Source: Sphaerisporangium corydalis (lineage in GTDB: Bacteria; Actinomycetota; Actinomycetes; Streptosporangiales; Streptosporangiaceae). Taken from it: DNA of 64,000 nucleotides. The notes below the pieces were generated by a model that worked only from the letters and a program-made list of their open reading frames with translations, made no database searches and had not been told where the DNA came from. Positions 1-8,549 of this stretch are shown here, piece by piece. The position numbers and the translations under genes were made by a program. The stretch is taken from positions 21,254 to 85,253 of the forward strand of contig NZ_JANZYP010000045.1 in assembly GCF_025506355.1 (NCBI RefSeq), read 5' to 3'. The first letter of the stretch is position 1. Every line of letters starts with the position of its first letter.

Positions 1-1597
1 GGACCTCGGCCAGGTGGGCGGCGCCCTTGAAGGACTCGGCGTAGATCTTGTACACGTCCTCGGTGCCCGAGGGCCGCGCGGCGAACCAGGCGTTCTCGGT
101 GGACACCTTGATCCCGCCGAGCGCGGCGCCGTTGCCCGGGGCCGTGGCCTGCACGGCGGTCACCCGCTCCCCCGCGAGCGTGCCGGCGGTGACATCGTCG
201 GCCGACAGCCGCGCGAGCACCGCCTTCTCCTCCCGGGTCGCCGGGGCGTCCACCCGCGCGTACACGGGGTCGGCGAACCGCTCCACCAGCCCCGCGTAGT
301 GCTCGCTCGGTGACCTGCCCGTCACCGCGATGATCTCCGACGCGAGCAGGGCCAGGATGATGCCGTCCTTGTCGGTGGTCCAGATCGAGCCGTCGCGCCG
401 CAGGAACGACGCGCCGGCGCTCTCCTCGCCGCCGAACCCGAGCGACCCGTCGAGCAGCCCGCCGACGAACCACTTGAACCCGACCGGCACCTCGTAGAGC
501 TCGCGGCCGAGGTCGGCCACCACCCGGTCGATCATGCTGCTGCTGACCATGGTCTTGCCGACCCTGGCGCCCTCGGGCCACCCCGGCCGGTGCCCCCACA
601 GGTAGGAGATGGCGACGGCCAGGTAGTGGTTGGGGTTCATCAGCCCGCCGTCGGGGGTGACGATCCCGTGCCGGTCGGCGTCCGCGTCGTTGCCGGTGGA
701 CACCTGGAAGGCGGACCGATTGGCGATCAGGGACGCCATCGCGTACGGCGACGAGCAGTCCATCCGGATCTTGCCGTCCCAGTCGAGGGTCATGAAACGC
801 CAGGCCGGGTCCACCTCGGGGTTCACGACCGTGAGGTCCAGCCGGTGCCGCTCGGCGATCTCCCCCCAGTACGCGACGCTCGCGCCGCCCAGCGGGTCGG
901 CGCCGATGCGCACCGAGGCGCCCCGCACCGCGTCGAGGTCGACCACCGACGGCAGGTCGTCCACGTAGGCGCCGAGGAAGTCGTACCGGCCGGTGGTCTC
1001 CGCGCGCAGCGCGCGCTCGTAGGGGATCCTGCGGACCTCCTTCAGGCCCGCGGCGATCAGGGCGTTGGCCCGGTCCTGGATCCAGGAGGTGGCGTCGGTG
1101 TCCGCGGGCCCGCCGTTCGGCGGGTTGTACTTGTACCCGCCGTCGCCCGGCGGGTTGTGCGACGGGGTGACCACGACCCCGTCCGCCAGGCCGGTGGCGC
1201 GCCCCCGGTTGTAGGTGAGGATGGCGTGCGAGACCGCCGGGGTCGGGGTGTACCCGTCGCGGTCGTCGACCAGCACCGTGACGCCGTTGGCGGCGAAGAC
1301 CTCCAGCGCGCTGACCCGCGCGGGCTCCGACAGCGCGTGGGTGTCGACGCCGAGGAACAGCGGGCCGTCGGTGCCCTGCCGCGCCCGGTACTCGCAGATG
1401 GCCTGGCTGGTGGCCAGGATGTGGTCCTCGTTGAACGCGGTGGCCAGCGACGAGCCGCGGTGGCCCGAGGTCCCGAACGCGACCCGCTGCCCGGCGAGGC
1501 CCGGGTCGGGGTGCAGGGCGTAGTACGCCGTCACGAGACGGGGCACGTCCACCAGGTCGGATGCCTGCGCCGGCTTCCCAGCGCGCTCGTGCACCAT
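1..1597 (-). CDS. pgm: Phosphoglucomutase, 3' end outside the window
   Basis: Interconverts glucose-1-phosphate and glucose-6-phosphate in the cytoplasm, linking glycogen and trehalose metabolism to glycolysis. Read on the minus strand from the ATG at 1595-1597, which has a GAGGAG-like site just upstream; 532 codons are visible. The catalytic phosphoserine loop appears as TSGHRG near residue 45. The other family marks follow in order: [19 protein letters not shown], the metal-binding [10 protein letters not shown], the sugar-binding ESAGASF and the phosphate-binding [16 protein letters not shown] near the end. Enzymes of this long form have about 545 residues, so only about 15 residues should be missing beyond position 1. 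It is unlikely to be phosphomannomutase because the [10 protein letters not shown] context and length fit the glucose-specific type. The glgX-treY-treZ operon at 9-15 kb uses the same carbon pool. Confidence 0.95.
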   Translation of the reverse strand, partial: MVHERAGKPAQASDLVDVPRLVTAYYALHPDPGLAGQRVAFGTSGHRGSSLATAFNEDHILATSQAICEYRARQGTDGPLFLGVDTHALSEPARVSALEVFAANGVTVLVDDRDGYTPTPAVSHAILTYNRGRATGLADGVVVTPSHNPPGDGGYKYNPPNGGPADTDATSWIQDRANALIAAGLKEVRRIPYERALRAETTGRYDFLGAYVDDLPSVVDLDAVRGASVRIGADPLGGASVAYWGEIAERHRLDLTVVNPEVDPAWRFMTLDWDGKIRMDCSSPYAMASLIANRSAFQVSTGNDADADRHGIVTPDGGLMNPNHYLAVAISYLWGHRPGWPEGARVGKTMVSSSMIDRVVADLGRELYEVPVGFKWFVGGLLDGSLGFGGEESAGASFLRRDGSIWTTDKDGIILALLASEIIAVTGRSPSEHYAGLVERFADPVYARVDAPATREEKAVLARLSADDVTAGTLAGERVTAVQATAPGNGAALGGIKVSTENAWFAARPSGTEDVYKIYAESFKGAAHLAEV

Positions 1598-1702
1598 GAG
1601 AACTCCTCGTCCACGCTCGTTCAGGTCTAGTGGCCACTACCCGCGAGACATCCGGTTCATACGGTTATCCGGTGTTGTGCGGACCGCCAGGGCCGATCGT
1701 AC

Positions 1703-2692
1703 TCAGGGCTCCGCGCGGGCGACCCGCGTGGCCGCCCGCCGGGCCTCGTCGATGGCGGCGGGGATGTCCAGGACCGGGAAGATGACGTGGCGGATCACCC
1801 GGGCGGGGTCGGCGACCAGGATCAGCCGCTTGAGCCGGAGCGACTGGCCCGCACGGAACGTGGGCAGCCGCAGCGCCGCCGCCAGGTGGAGGTCCATGTC
1901 CGACAGCAGCGGGAAGGTGACGCCCTCGGCCTCGGCGAAGGCGGCCTGCTCGTCGGGCCGCTGGGTGCTGACCCCGTGGATCGCGATCCCCTCGGCGGCC
2001 AGTTCGGGGGCGATGTCGCGGAACAGCCGGTTCTCCAGCGTGCAGCCGGCGGCGCCGGGCACCGAGCCCCAGCCGGGCGGCAGCGGGGCCGGGAGCCCGG
2101 TGGCGGGGTAGGCGAACAGGACGGTCGCCCGCGCGTCCCCCACCACATCGGCCTGGACCACCACCCGCCCGCCGGACGCGGGGAGGGCCGTGCCGGGCGC
2201 GGACATCCCGCCGGCCACCGACACGGGAACCTTGCCGGGCGCGGACGCGGGGACCTTGGCGGGTACCGACGCGGGGAGCAGCAGGGGGGCGGGGATCTCG
2301 GTCCCCAAAAGCGCGTGGACGCGGGCGGCCTCGGCGCTGCCCGGCTCCGCGCTCCCGGTGAGCGACCCGTCCGCCAGCAGCCACCGGTCGCCCCAGTCCT
2401 GCATGGAGATCAGCACGGGCGCCAGCGCCCAGCCGGTCTCGGTCAGCACGTACTCGTGCCGCGTGGGCCCCGTCTGGTACGGCAGCCGCCGCAGCACGTC
2501 GTGGTCGACCAGGTGCTTGAGCCGTTCGGTGAGGACCTTGCGCGAGATGCCCAGCTCGGCGAGCAGGTCCTCGAAGCGGTGGTGCCCGCGCGTGACCTCC
2601 CGGACGACCAGCAGGCTCCACCAGTCACCGATGACGGCCGCCGCCTGCGCGATCGCGCACTGGAGGTCCCGCTCGCGTAGTTCCCGTGCCAT
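1703..2692 (-). CDS. HxlR-family regulator fused to a peroxiredoxin-like domain
   Basis: Cytoplasmic DNA-binding protein of 329 aa. Residues 1-105 are an HxlR/MarR-like winged helix: C12, the IGDWWSLLVVRE helix, the SRKVLTERLKHL recognition helix and a wing ending in YVLTETGWAL. After a low-complexity A/P/V linker (about 140-175), residues 185-320 resemble AhpC/TSA or PrxQ proteins. A PGAAGCTLENRLFRD segment puts Cys217 where the peroxidatic cysteine sits, and GVTFPLLSDMD and RLILVADPARVIRHV follow. Ordinary HxlR regulators are about 110-130 aa, so this is a true fusion. The divergent ABC exporter operon starts 63 bp away and is the obvious target. Inference: the peroxiredoxin half senses or detoxifies peroxide or thiol-reactive compounds and tunes exporter expression. 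The threonine of the classical PxxxTxxC motif is not evident, so catalysis is uncertain. Confidence 0.85.
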   Translation of the reverse strand: MARELRERDLQCAIAQAAAVIGDWWSLLVVREVTRGHHRFEDLLAELGISRKVLTERLKHLVDHDVLRRLPYQTGPTRHEYVLTETGWALAPVLISMQDWGDRWLLADGSLTGSAEPGSAEAARVHALLGTEIPAPLLLPASVPAKVPASAPGKVPVSVAGGMSAPGTALPASGGRVVVQADVVGDARATVLFAYPATGLPAPLPPGWGSVPGAAGCTLENRLFRDIAPELAAEGIAIHGVSTQRPDEQAAFAEAEGVTFPLLSDMDLHLAAALRLPTFRAGQSLRLKRLILVADPARVIRHVIFPVLDIPAAIDEARRAATRVARAEP

Positions 2693-2720
2693 GTGCCAAC
2701 TTTACGCCCGCCTGGGTCTC

Positions 2721-2737
2721 TGATAGAAACTTGATAG
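2721..2737. promoter_or_regulatory. Candidate operator between HxlR fusion gene and ABC operon
   Basis: TGATAG occurs twice, at 2721-2726 and 2732-2737. The 11-bp period puts both copies on one face of the helix. The second copy lies in an imperfect AACT-TGAT-AGTT palindrome. The site is in the 63-bp divergent spacer, 18 bp before the exporter GTG, where an HxlR dimer could act on both promoters. Assignment is by position only. Confidence 0.35.
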
Positions 2738-2755
2738 TTCCCAAAGGAGACTTAC

Positions 2756-3574
2756 GTGCTGAGCCCCCCATTGTCCCCGCACGTCATCCGGGCGACCTTC
2801 TGGCGCACCTGGACGGTCACCCGCCGCGCCTACCCCTGGTCGTATTTCGTCGGCACCCTGATGCTCGGCGTCTTCACCGTCGGCCTCGCCCATCTCGGCC
2901 TCGCGGCGATCGGCGGCGGCCGGGTCGCGGGCGACTTCGTCACCGCGACCGGGTCGGCCGACTACCTCGGGTACGTCACCGTCGGCGCGGCGGCGTTCAT
3001 GTTCGTCACCCACGGCGTCCTGTGGGCCGGCAAGGCCCTCATCCAGGAACAGCGGGAGGGCACCCTCGGCGCGCTGCTCGTGGCGCCCGCCGGCCGGCTG
3101 CCCTACCTGCTGGGCTTCGCCGCGTTCGCCTTCACCGCCATCGTGCTGGAGGTCTCGGTCCTGCTCGGCTGCGCGTACGCCCTCGGGGTGCGGCCGGCCG
3201 CCAGCGGGCCGGGTGACGCCGCGCTGGCGATCCTGGTCCTCGGGGTGGCGGTGTTCGGGATGTCCCTGGTGCTGAGCGCCGTGATGATCACGGCGGGCGA
3301 GGCGCACATCACCCAGAACAGCGTCTTCCTCGCCATCGCCCTGCTCTCGGGCTTCACCTTCCCCCGCCGGTACCTGCCCGGCGTCCTGCAGTGGCTCGGC
3401 GAGCTGGTGCCCACCACCGCCGCGATGGACGTCCTGCGCGGCGTCTTCACCACCGGCGCGGGCCCGGCGCCCGGCCGGACGGCCGTCGCGCTCGCCGTCG
3501 GCCTCCTCTACGTCGTCGTGGGGCTGCTGTGGCTGCCCCGCGCCGAGCGGCACGCGATGGAAAGGAGCTACTGA
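2756..3574 (+). CDS. ABC-2 type transporter permease, first subunit
   Basis: Membrane subunit of an ABC exporter, 272 aa with about six hydrophobic segments (for example residues 25-45, 75-95, 115-135, 145-170, 180-195 and 245-262). Start is GTG at 2756, with AAAGGAGA 5-6 bases upstream. The conserved cytoplasmic EQREGTLGALLVAPAGR loop before the third segment is typical of the ABC-2 DrrB/NodJ permease superfamily. The stop overlaps the ATG of the ATPase gene (ATGA), so the two are translationally coupled. The second permease of the operon is a different, longer protein, so the exporter is probably a heterodimer. The substrate cannot be told from sequence; drug, lipid or polysaccharide export are all seen in the family. 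Confidence 0.9.
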   Translation: MLSPPLSPHVIRATFWRTWTVTRRAYPWSYFVGTLMLGVFTVGLAHLGLAAIGGGRVAGDFVTATGSADYLGYVTVGAAAFMFVTHGVLWAGKALIQEQREGTLGALLVAPAGRLPYLLGFAAFAFTAIVLEVSVLLGCAYALGVRPAASGPGDAALAILVLGVAVFGMSLVLSAVMITAGEAHITQNSVFLAIALLSGFTFPRRYLPGVLQWLGELVPTTAAMDVLRGVFTTGAGPAPGRTAVALAVGLLYVVVGLLWLPRAERHAMERSY

Positions 3575-4539
3575 TGATCGAGACCCAGGACCTGCGCAAG
3601 GAGTTCCGCGACGGCCGCACCACCAAGGTGGCGGTGGACGGCCTCACCCTGGCGATCCCGCCGGGGCGGGTGACCGGGCTGCTCGGGCTGAACGGCGCGG
3701 GAAAGACCACCACCATCAAAATCCTCGCCACCCTGCTGCGCCCGACCTCCGGCACCGTCCGCGTGGACGAGCTGGACCCGCTGCGCGACCCGAAAGCGGT
3801 CCGGCACCGGATCAACCTCATCGCGGGCGGCGAGCGCATGGTCTACGCCCGGATGACCGGCCGGGAGAACCTGTGGTACTTCGGCCAGCTCTACGACGTC
3901 CCCCGCGCGGTGCTCGGCCCCCGCATCGACGAGCTGCTCGCCCTGGTGGGGCTGACCGGCGCGGCGGGCACGGTGGTGGAGCGCTACTCGCGCGGCATGG
4001 CCCAGCGGCTGTCCATCGCGCGCGGCCTGATCAACGACCCCGCCTACCTCCTGCTGGACGAGCCGACCCTCGGCCTGGACGCGCCGATCGCCCGCGACCT
4101 GCGGCGGGTGGTCGCCCGGCTCGCCGCCGAGGGCAAGGGCGTGCTGCTCACCTCCCACTACCTGGCCGAGGTGGAGGAGCTGTGCGGGCACGTGTACGTG
4201 ATCGGGGACGGCAGGCACCTCACCGAGGGCAGCCCCGCCGAGCTGACCGCGCGGACGGGCGGCCACCGCACGGTCCGCGTCACCGTGCCCGGCGCCTCCC
4301 CCGAGGTCGAGGCGGCCGTGACCGCCTTCGCCGCGCGGGCCGGCACCGTCGCCGGCCTGGACCGGGCCGGCGACGGCGCGCTGGTCGTCTCGGTCAGTCA
4401 TCCCGGCGAGATCGCGGGCCCGCTGACCATGGCCATCGTCGGCGCGGGCGGCACCCTGGCCGGGCTGGAGGTCACCGAGCCGTCGCTGGAGGACGCGATC
4501 CTCGCGCTGAACGACGCCGCCTGGCTGGTGACGGCATGA
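3574..4539 (+). CDS. ABC transporter ATP-binding protein
   Basis: Cytoplasmic ATPase that drives the exporter, 321 aa. The ATG at 3574 overlaps the previous stop and AAAGGAG precedes it. Walker A GLNGAGKTTTIK (about residues 41-52), signature YSRGMAQRLSIARG, Walker B YLLLDEPTLGLD and the H-loop TSHYL are intact. The C-terminal ~85 residues form the accessory domain common to DrrA/CcmA-type drug and polysaccharide exporters. It overlaps the next permease start by 4 bp. The order permease-ATPase-permease in one tightly coupled operon indicates a complete exporter. Confidence 0.95.
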   Translation: MIETQDLRKEFRDGRTTKVAVDGLTLAIPPGRVTGLLGLNGAGKTTTIKILATLLRPTSGTVRVDELDPLRDPKAVRHRINLIAGGERMVYARMTGRENLWYFGQLYDVPRAVLGPRIDELLALVGLTGAAGTVVERYSRGMAQRLSIARGLINDPAYLLLDEPTLGLDAPIARDLRRVVARLAAEGKGVLLTSHYLAEVEELCGHVYVIGDGRHLTEGSPAELTARTGGHRTVRVTVPGASPEVEAAVTAFAARAGTVAGLDRAGDGALVVSVSHPGEIAGPLTMAIVGAGGTLAGLEVTEPSLEDAILALNDAAWLVTA

Positions 4540-5438
4540 CGGACCGCTGCCTGGCCTGCTCCCTCACCCCGGAGGCCGAACCGGTCGAGCACCGGCGCGC
4601 CCAGGCGGGAGGCGGCCTGCGGCACACGGCCAAGGTGTTCAGGGCCGAGGCGCTCAAGCAGCACCGGCGGGTGTTCGGCAGCAGGCTCGTCGTCTTCTCG
4701 ATGCTGGTCTGGCCGCTCATGCAGCTCGCCGCCACGTACTACACCGTGCGCCCGCTGGCGGCGACCCCCGGGATCGCCGGCCGCTGGCCGCTCGCGGCCG
4801 ACCCCGAGCGGCTGCTGGCCTTCCTCGCCACCGGCGCCCTCGGGTTCACGTTCTTCTTCTCGCTGGTCCAGTCGGCCTGGCACTTCTCGTTCGAGCGGGT
4901 GACCGGCACGCTGGAGCTGCTGTTCCTGTCCCCCGCCGGCCGGCTGGCGATCGTCGTCGGCAACGGGTTCGGCGCGCTGGTGCAGAACGTCTGGCTGTTC
5001 GCCTGCTTCATGGTGGCCCTGTTCACCGCGCTCGACGTCGTCCACGTCGCCCACCCGGCGATGTACGCGGTGGTCTTCCTCGCCCTGCTGGTCCCCGCAG
5101 TCGCCTGGGGCGCGTTCCTCAACAGCCTGCTGATCTTCTCCAGGGACTCGGCCTTCCTCTACACCCTGCTGGACGACCCGATGTGGTTCGCCGCCGGGGT
5201 GCGGCTGCCGCTGTTCGCCCTGCCCGTGTGGATCCGGGTCTTCGGGTCGGTGCTGCCGCTCACCGGCAGCCTGGCCGTGGTCCGTGGCGCGCTCCTGGAC
5301 GGGCGGACGATCGGCGAGCTGGCGCCCACCCTGCTGGGGCTGGGCGCGCTCACGGTGCTGCTGACGCTCGGCGCCGTCGCCGCGCTGCGCCTGGGCGAGG
5401 CCAACGCCCAGCGCACCGGGCGGCTGCGGCTCTTCTGA
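4536..5438 (+). CDS. ABC-2 type transporter permease, second subunit
   Basis: 300-aa membrane protein. The chosen ATG at 4536 overlaps the ATPase stop by 4 bp; the open frame extends further upstream but that is only antisense-quality sequence inside the ATPase gene. A hydrophilic N-terminus of about 45 residues with two cysteines (CLAC) precedes six hydrophobic segments. The loop SFERVTGTLELLFLSPAGRLAI is the counterpart of the EQREGTLGALLVAPAGR loop in the first permease, so both belong to the same superfamily. Convergent with the next gene, with only 9 bp between stops. Confidence 0.88.
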   Translation: MTDRCLACSLTPEAEPVEHRRAQAGGGLRHTAKVFRAEALKQHRRVFGSRLVVFSMLVWPLMQLAATYYTVRPLAATPGIAGRWPLAADPERLLAFLATGALGFTFFFSLVQSAWHFSFERVTGTLELLFLSPAGRLAIVVGNGFGALVQNVWLFACFMVALFTALDVVHVAHPAMYAVVFLALLVPAVAWGAFLNSLLIFSRDSAFLYTLLDDPMWFAAGVRLPLFALPVWIRVFGSVLPLTGSLAVVRGALLDGRTIGELAPTLLGLGALTVLLTLGAVAALRLGEANAQRTGRLRLF

Positions 5439-5447
5439 CCCGTGCGG

Positions 5448-5744
5448 CTACCCGCCGCCGAGCCGGCGTTCGAGGGAGGCGACCTTGGAGGTCATGGCGT
5501 CGTCCACCCCGGGCCGCAGGTCGGCCTTGAGCACGAGCCCGACGCGGGGCGCGACCTCGGCGACGGCCTCGACGGCCCGCTTCACGACGTCCATCACCTC
5601 GTCCCACTCGCCCTCGACGGTGGTGAACATGGCGTCGGTGCTGTTGGGCAGGCCGCTGTCGCGGACCACGCGGACGGCCCTGGCCACGGGCGCGGAGACG
5701 TCCTCGCCCACGCCGAGCGGGGTGATGGAGAATGCGACGATCAT
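5448..5744 (-). CDS. Thiamine-binding-like protein (MTH1187/YkoF, DUF77 family)
   Basis: 98-aa soluble protein beginning [17 protein letters not shown], the hallmark N-terminal strand of the MTH1187/YkoF-like family, with a ferredoxin-like fold. [33 protein letters not shown] continues the fold in short elements. Family members bind thiamine or a related small ligand; the physiological role is poorly known. The ATG at 5744 overlaps the photolyase stop (ATGA), so both come from one mRNA. The pairing with photolyase could mean co-regulation by light or simple operon adjacency. Confidence 0.85.
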   Translation of the reverse strand: MIVAFSITPLGVGEDVSAPVARAVRVVRDSGLPNSTDAMFTTVEGEWDEVMDVVKRAVEAVAEVAPRVGLVLKADLRPGVDDAMTSKVASLERRLGGG

Positions 5745-7036
5745 CTGTCCATTGTCCAGTACGGGACCAGGGGCGCGGGGTAGCCGGGTACCGGGGGCGA
5801 GGCCCGCCAGGGCTCGTGGATCAGCGGCGCAGGCAGGGCCGCCAGCTCGGGGACGTACCGCCGGACGTAGGTGCCGTCGGCGTCGAACCTCCTGGCCTGG
5901 CGCAGGGGGTTGAGCACGCGGTTCGGCCTGGTGTCGTTCCCGGTGCCCGCGACCCACTGCCAGTTGCCCCAGTTGCTGGGGATGTCGCCGTCCAGCAGCA
6001 GCTCGGCGAAATGCTCGCCGCCCACCCGCCAGTGGATGTTCAGCCGCTTGGTGAGAAACGAGCCCACGATCATGCGCGCCCGGTTGTGCATCCAGCCGAG
6101 CGCCTGGAGCTGCCGCATCCCGGCGTCCACGATCGGCACCCCGGTCATCCCCTGCCGCCAGGCCTCGGCCGCGTCCTCGTCGTCGTTCCAGCCGGTCCTG
6201 CGCGGCCGGTAGTCGCGGCGCGGCAGGTCGGGGAAGGCCAGGGCCACCTGGTAGAAGAAGTCGCGCCAGCAGAGCTGCCTGACGAAGTCCTCGGCGCCGG
6301 GGTGGTCGCCGGCCCGCGCGGCGACCTCCGACGGGGACACGCAGCCGAACCGCAGGTAGGGGCTGAGCATGGACGTCTGGTCCTCCGCCAGCGCGTCGTG
6401 GCCCTCGGCGTAGTCGGCCAGGCACAGCTTGGTCCACAGTTCGAGCCGCCGCCGCGCCACCGTCTCGCCGCCCCGCAGGTCCCCGTACGGCGGGCTCGTG
6501 GGGACGGGCGGCGTACCCGGGTCGATGCCCTCGGGCAGGGTGACCAGGGAGGGGGCCTCCAGCACGGGCCGGTGGCGGGTGGCCGACCAGGCCCGCCAGT
6601 AGGGCGTGAAGACGCGGTAGTGATCCCCTCCGATGGGCATCAGCTCGCCGGGCGGCACGATGGTGAGCCCAGGGAACAACCGGAAGTCCAGCCGCCGGAC
6701 CGCGCACGCCTCCGCGAGGCGCCGCTCGCGCCTGCGGGCGAAGGCGCTGACGTCGGCCGAGGCCCAGATGGCCTCCGCGGGCAGCTCACCGGCCAGCCGG
6801 ACGGCCTCGGCGACCGGGTCGCCGTACCGGACGACGAGGTCGCCGCCCCGGTCCCTGAGCGATGATCGCAGGTCGTCCAGTGCCTCGGCCAGGAAGCCCG
6901 CGCGGTGGCGTCCCCGGATCGCCAGGTCCACGACGAAGAGGGGCACGACGGCCCGCGCCCGCGAGCACGCCTCCGCGAGTGCGGGGTGGTCGTGTACCCG
7001 CAGGTCCCTGTTCAGCAGGACGATGACTGTCTCCAC
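5741..7036 (-). CDS. phr: Deoxyribodipyrimidine photo-lyase (class I)
   Basis: Repairs cyclobutane pyrimidine dimers with light using FAD and an antenna chromophore. 431 aa from GTG at 7036, where the typical N-terminal strand [19 protein letters not shown] begins; the frame stays open to 7294 but the upstream part does not look like the family. N-terminal antenna domain about 1-130, helical FAD domain about 200-425. FAD/DNA motifs are clear: [58 protein letters not shown] and [14 protein letters not shown]. The FAD-domain motifs favour photolyase over plant-type cryptochrome. Divergent from a LitR-like light regulator, so expression is probably light-induced. Confidence 0.95.
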   Translation of the reverse strand: METVIVLLNRDLRVHDHPALAEACSRARAVVPLFVVDLAIRGRHRAGFLAEALDDLRSSLRDRGGDLVVRYGDPVAEAVRLAGELPAEAIWASADVSAFARRRERRLAEACAVRRLDFRLFPGLTIVPPGELMPIGGDHYRVFTPYWRAWSATRHRPVLEAPSLVTLPEGIDPGTPPVPTSPPYGDLRGGETVARRRLELWTKLCLADYAEGHDALAEDQTSMLSPYLRFGCVSPSEVAARAGDHPGAEDFVRQLCWRDFFYQVALAFPDLPRRDYRPRRTGWNDDEDAAEAWRQGMTGVPIVDAGMRQLQALGWMHNRARMIVGSFLTKRLNIHWRVGGEHFAELLLDGDIPSNWGNWQWVAGTGNDTRPNRVLNPLRQARRFDADGTYVRRYVPELAALPAPLIHEPWRASPPVPGYPAPLVPYWTMDR

Positions 7037-7047
7037 GCCTATTCGTT

Positions 7048-7130
7048 CGGAGATCGGGTTCCGGCGGTTGCGTCCAGGGACGGCTTTCCTTCCCCGGAGA
7101 TCGGGCACCGGCGGTCGCGTCCGGGGGCGG
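7048..7130. repeat. Imperfect 36-bp direct repeat upstream of photolyase
   Basis: Copies at 7048-7083 and 7095-7130 match at about 31 of 36 positions and are offset by 47 bp. Both begin CGGAGATCGGG. They lie in the 244-bp divergent region between phr and the LitR-like gene, immediately before the phr start. They could be regulator sites or remnants of an internal duplication. Confidence 0.7.
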
Positions 7131-7280
7131 GTGGCCTCTCGAAGGACAGAGGGGAGGAGGGAACCCGGAGCGGCCGGACGTCCCGAGCGGGTCCCGCCTG
7201 CTGTCAGGCTGTTATCTCGACGAGCGGGCCCGGACGCGGGCCGGGACCGGCCTTCGCCGGCAGGGGTCAGGACAGGGCGG

Positions 7281-8348
7281 ATGGACGAACGCACAGGCGG
7301 GCCGGCCGAGGTGCCGGTGGGCGAGGGCCCGAGCTACGGCATCGGCGCCGTGGCGCGCCGCCTCGGCGTGCCCGCCCCCACCCTGCGCACGTGGAACCTG
7401 CGCTACGGCATCGGCCCGAGCCACCGCAGCCCCGGCGGCCACCGTCGCTACGACGCGGCCGACCTGCTCCGCCTCCAGGAGATGAACCGGCTGATCAAGG
7501 CGGGCCTGCCGCCCGCCGAGGCCGCCCAGCAGGCCCTGCGCCCCTCCTCCGGGCCGGGCGGCGCGCCGGGACCTGCCTTACACGACGGGGTGGGGGCCGT
7601 CGGCACGGACGACAGGCCGGCCGCCGGGCCGGAGGACGCCGGCGGCGAGCCCGGCAACGGCCCGCGCCCCGACTCCGATCTCGTCCCCCGGCCGGAGCGC
7701 CCTGCCGGGGTGGCCGTGCGCGGGGCCCGGGCCGTGCGGATCCCGAGCGTGGCGGTGCTCGCGCGGGCGGCGCTGAACCTCGACGGGAACGCCGTCGTCT
7801 CGGGCCTGGTCTCGGCGCTGGACGGGCACGGCGTCACCTGGACCTGGGAGCGGCTGGTGCTCCCGGTCTTCGAGGTGATCACCAGGCGGCAGGACTCCAC
7901 GGGCGCCGGTGTCGAGCTGGAACACCTGTTCTCCGAGCGGGTGCTGAGCGTGCTGAGCGAGCGCACCGGCCGCCCCGCCAGGCCCGCCCACCCCCGGCCG
8001 GTCCTGCTGGCCTGCGCGGAGGACGACCAGCACAGCCTGCCCCTGTACGCGCTGGCCGCCACGCTCACGACGGCGTACGGCCTGGACACGCGGATCCTCG
8101 GCCCCCGCACCCCGTACTCCGCGCTGGCGGACGCCATGCGGCGCCTCGGGCCCCTGGCGGTGTTCGTCTGGTCCCAGCTGGAGATCACGGGCGACCCTGA
8201 GCCCCTGCGCGGCCTGCCGGTGCTCCGGCCGGCGAGCCGGATCGTCGTGGGCGGCCCCGGCTGGTGGAGCGGGCACCTGCCTCCCGGCGTGGGCCGCGCG
8301 TTCTCCCTGGACGACGCCGTCGCCCAGGTCCGCGCGGCGATCCTCTAG
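7281..8348 (+). CDS. MerR-family regulator with B12-binding-like domain (LitR/CarH type)
   Basis: 355 aa. Residues 18-85 are a MerR winged helix (YGIGAVARRLGVPAPTLRTW, then the SPGGHRRYDAADLLRL wing and helix). A variable linker of about 55 residues follows, then a helical bundle (about 155-228) and a Rossmann-like cobalamin-type domain (about 238-355). In CarH the bundle carries a W-x9-EH motif and the Rossmann domain a lower-ligand His. Here EH is present (E214-H215) but the tryptophan position is Q204. H251 lies in DDQHSLP where the ExxDxHxxG-like loop would be, with Pro in place of Gly. Such proteins bind adenosylcobalamin and repress until light breaks the Co-C bond; whether this one binds B12 is unproven. 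Divergent photolyase and downstream ECF sigma match the LitR-LitS light module of streptomycetes. Confidence 0.85.
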   Translation: MDERTGGPAEVPVGEGPSYGIGAVARRLGVPAPTLRTWNLRYGIGPSHRSPGGHRRYDAADLLRLQEMNRLIKAGLPPAEAAQQALRPSSGPGGAPGPALHDGVGAVGTDDRPAAGPEDAGGEPGNGPRPDSDLVPRPERPAGVAVRGARAVRIPSVAVLARAALNLDGNAVVSGLVSALDGHGVTWTWERLVLPVFEVITRRQDSTGAGVELEHLFSERVLSVLSERTGRPARPAHPRPVLLACAEDDQHSLPLYALAATLTTAYGLDTRILGPRTPYSALADAMRRLGPLAVFVWSQLEITGDPEPLRGLPVLRPASRIVVGGPGWWSGHLPPGVGRAFSLDDAVAQVRAAIL

Positions 8349-8507
8349 ATCGCCCCGGCCCGCTCGGTCCCGGATCGCCTCTCGCTGAATCTGTCGGCGC
8401 ACGGCTCCCGCCCGGCGTCGACGGACTCCTCCGCTGATCGTCGTTGGCACAGCCGTGCCGTCCTTTTGGGCCACTTTGGGTTGCGCCACGCCCACCTTCA
8501 GGGCTAT

Positions 8508-8529
8508 GAATAGGTTTTGAATAGGTTTC
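8508..8529. promoter_or_regulatory. Tandem 11-bp direct repeat before the ECF sigma gene
   Basis: GAATAGGTTTT at 8508-8518 is followed directly by GAATAGGTTTC at 8519-8529. CarH-type photoreceptors bind operators built of 11-bp direct repeats, so this is a good candidate site for the adjacent LitR-like protein, although the sequence differs from the TACA-type CarH core. It ends 20 bp before the sigma-factor ATG, overlapping the likely promoter or leader. GGCT and AGCC flank the pair as inverted ends. Confidence 0.5.
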
Positions 8530-8549
8530 TAGCCTCCGAGGAGGATCCG

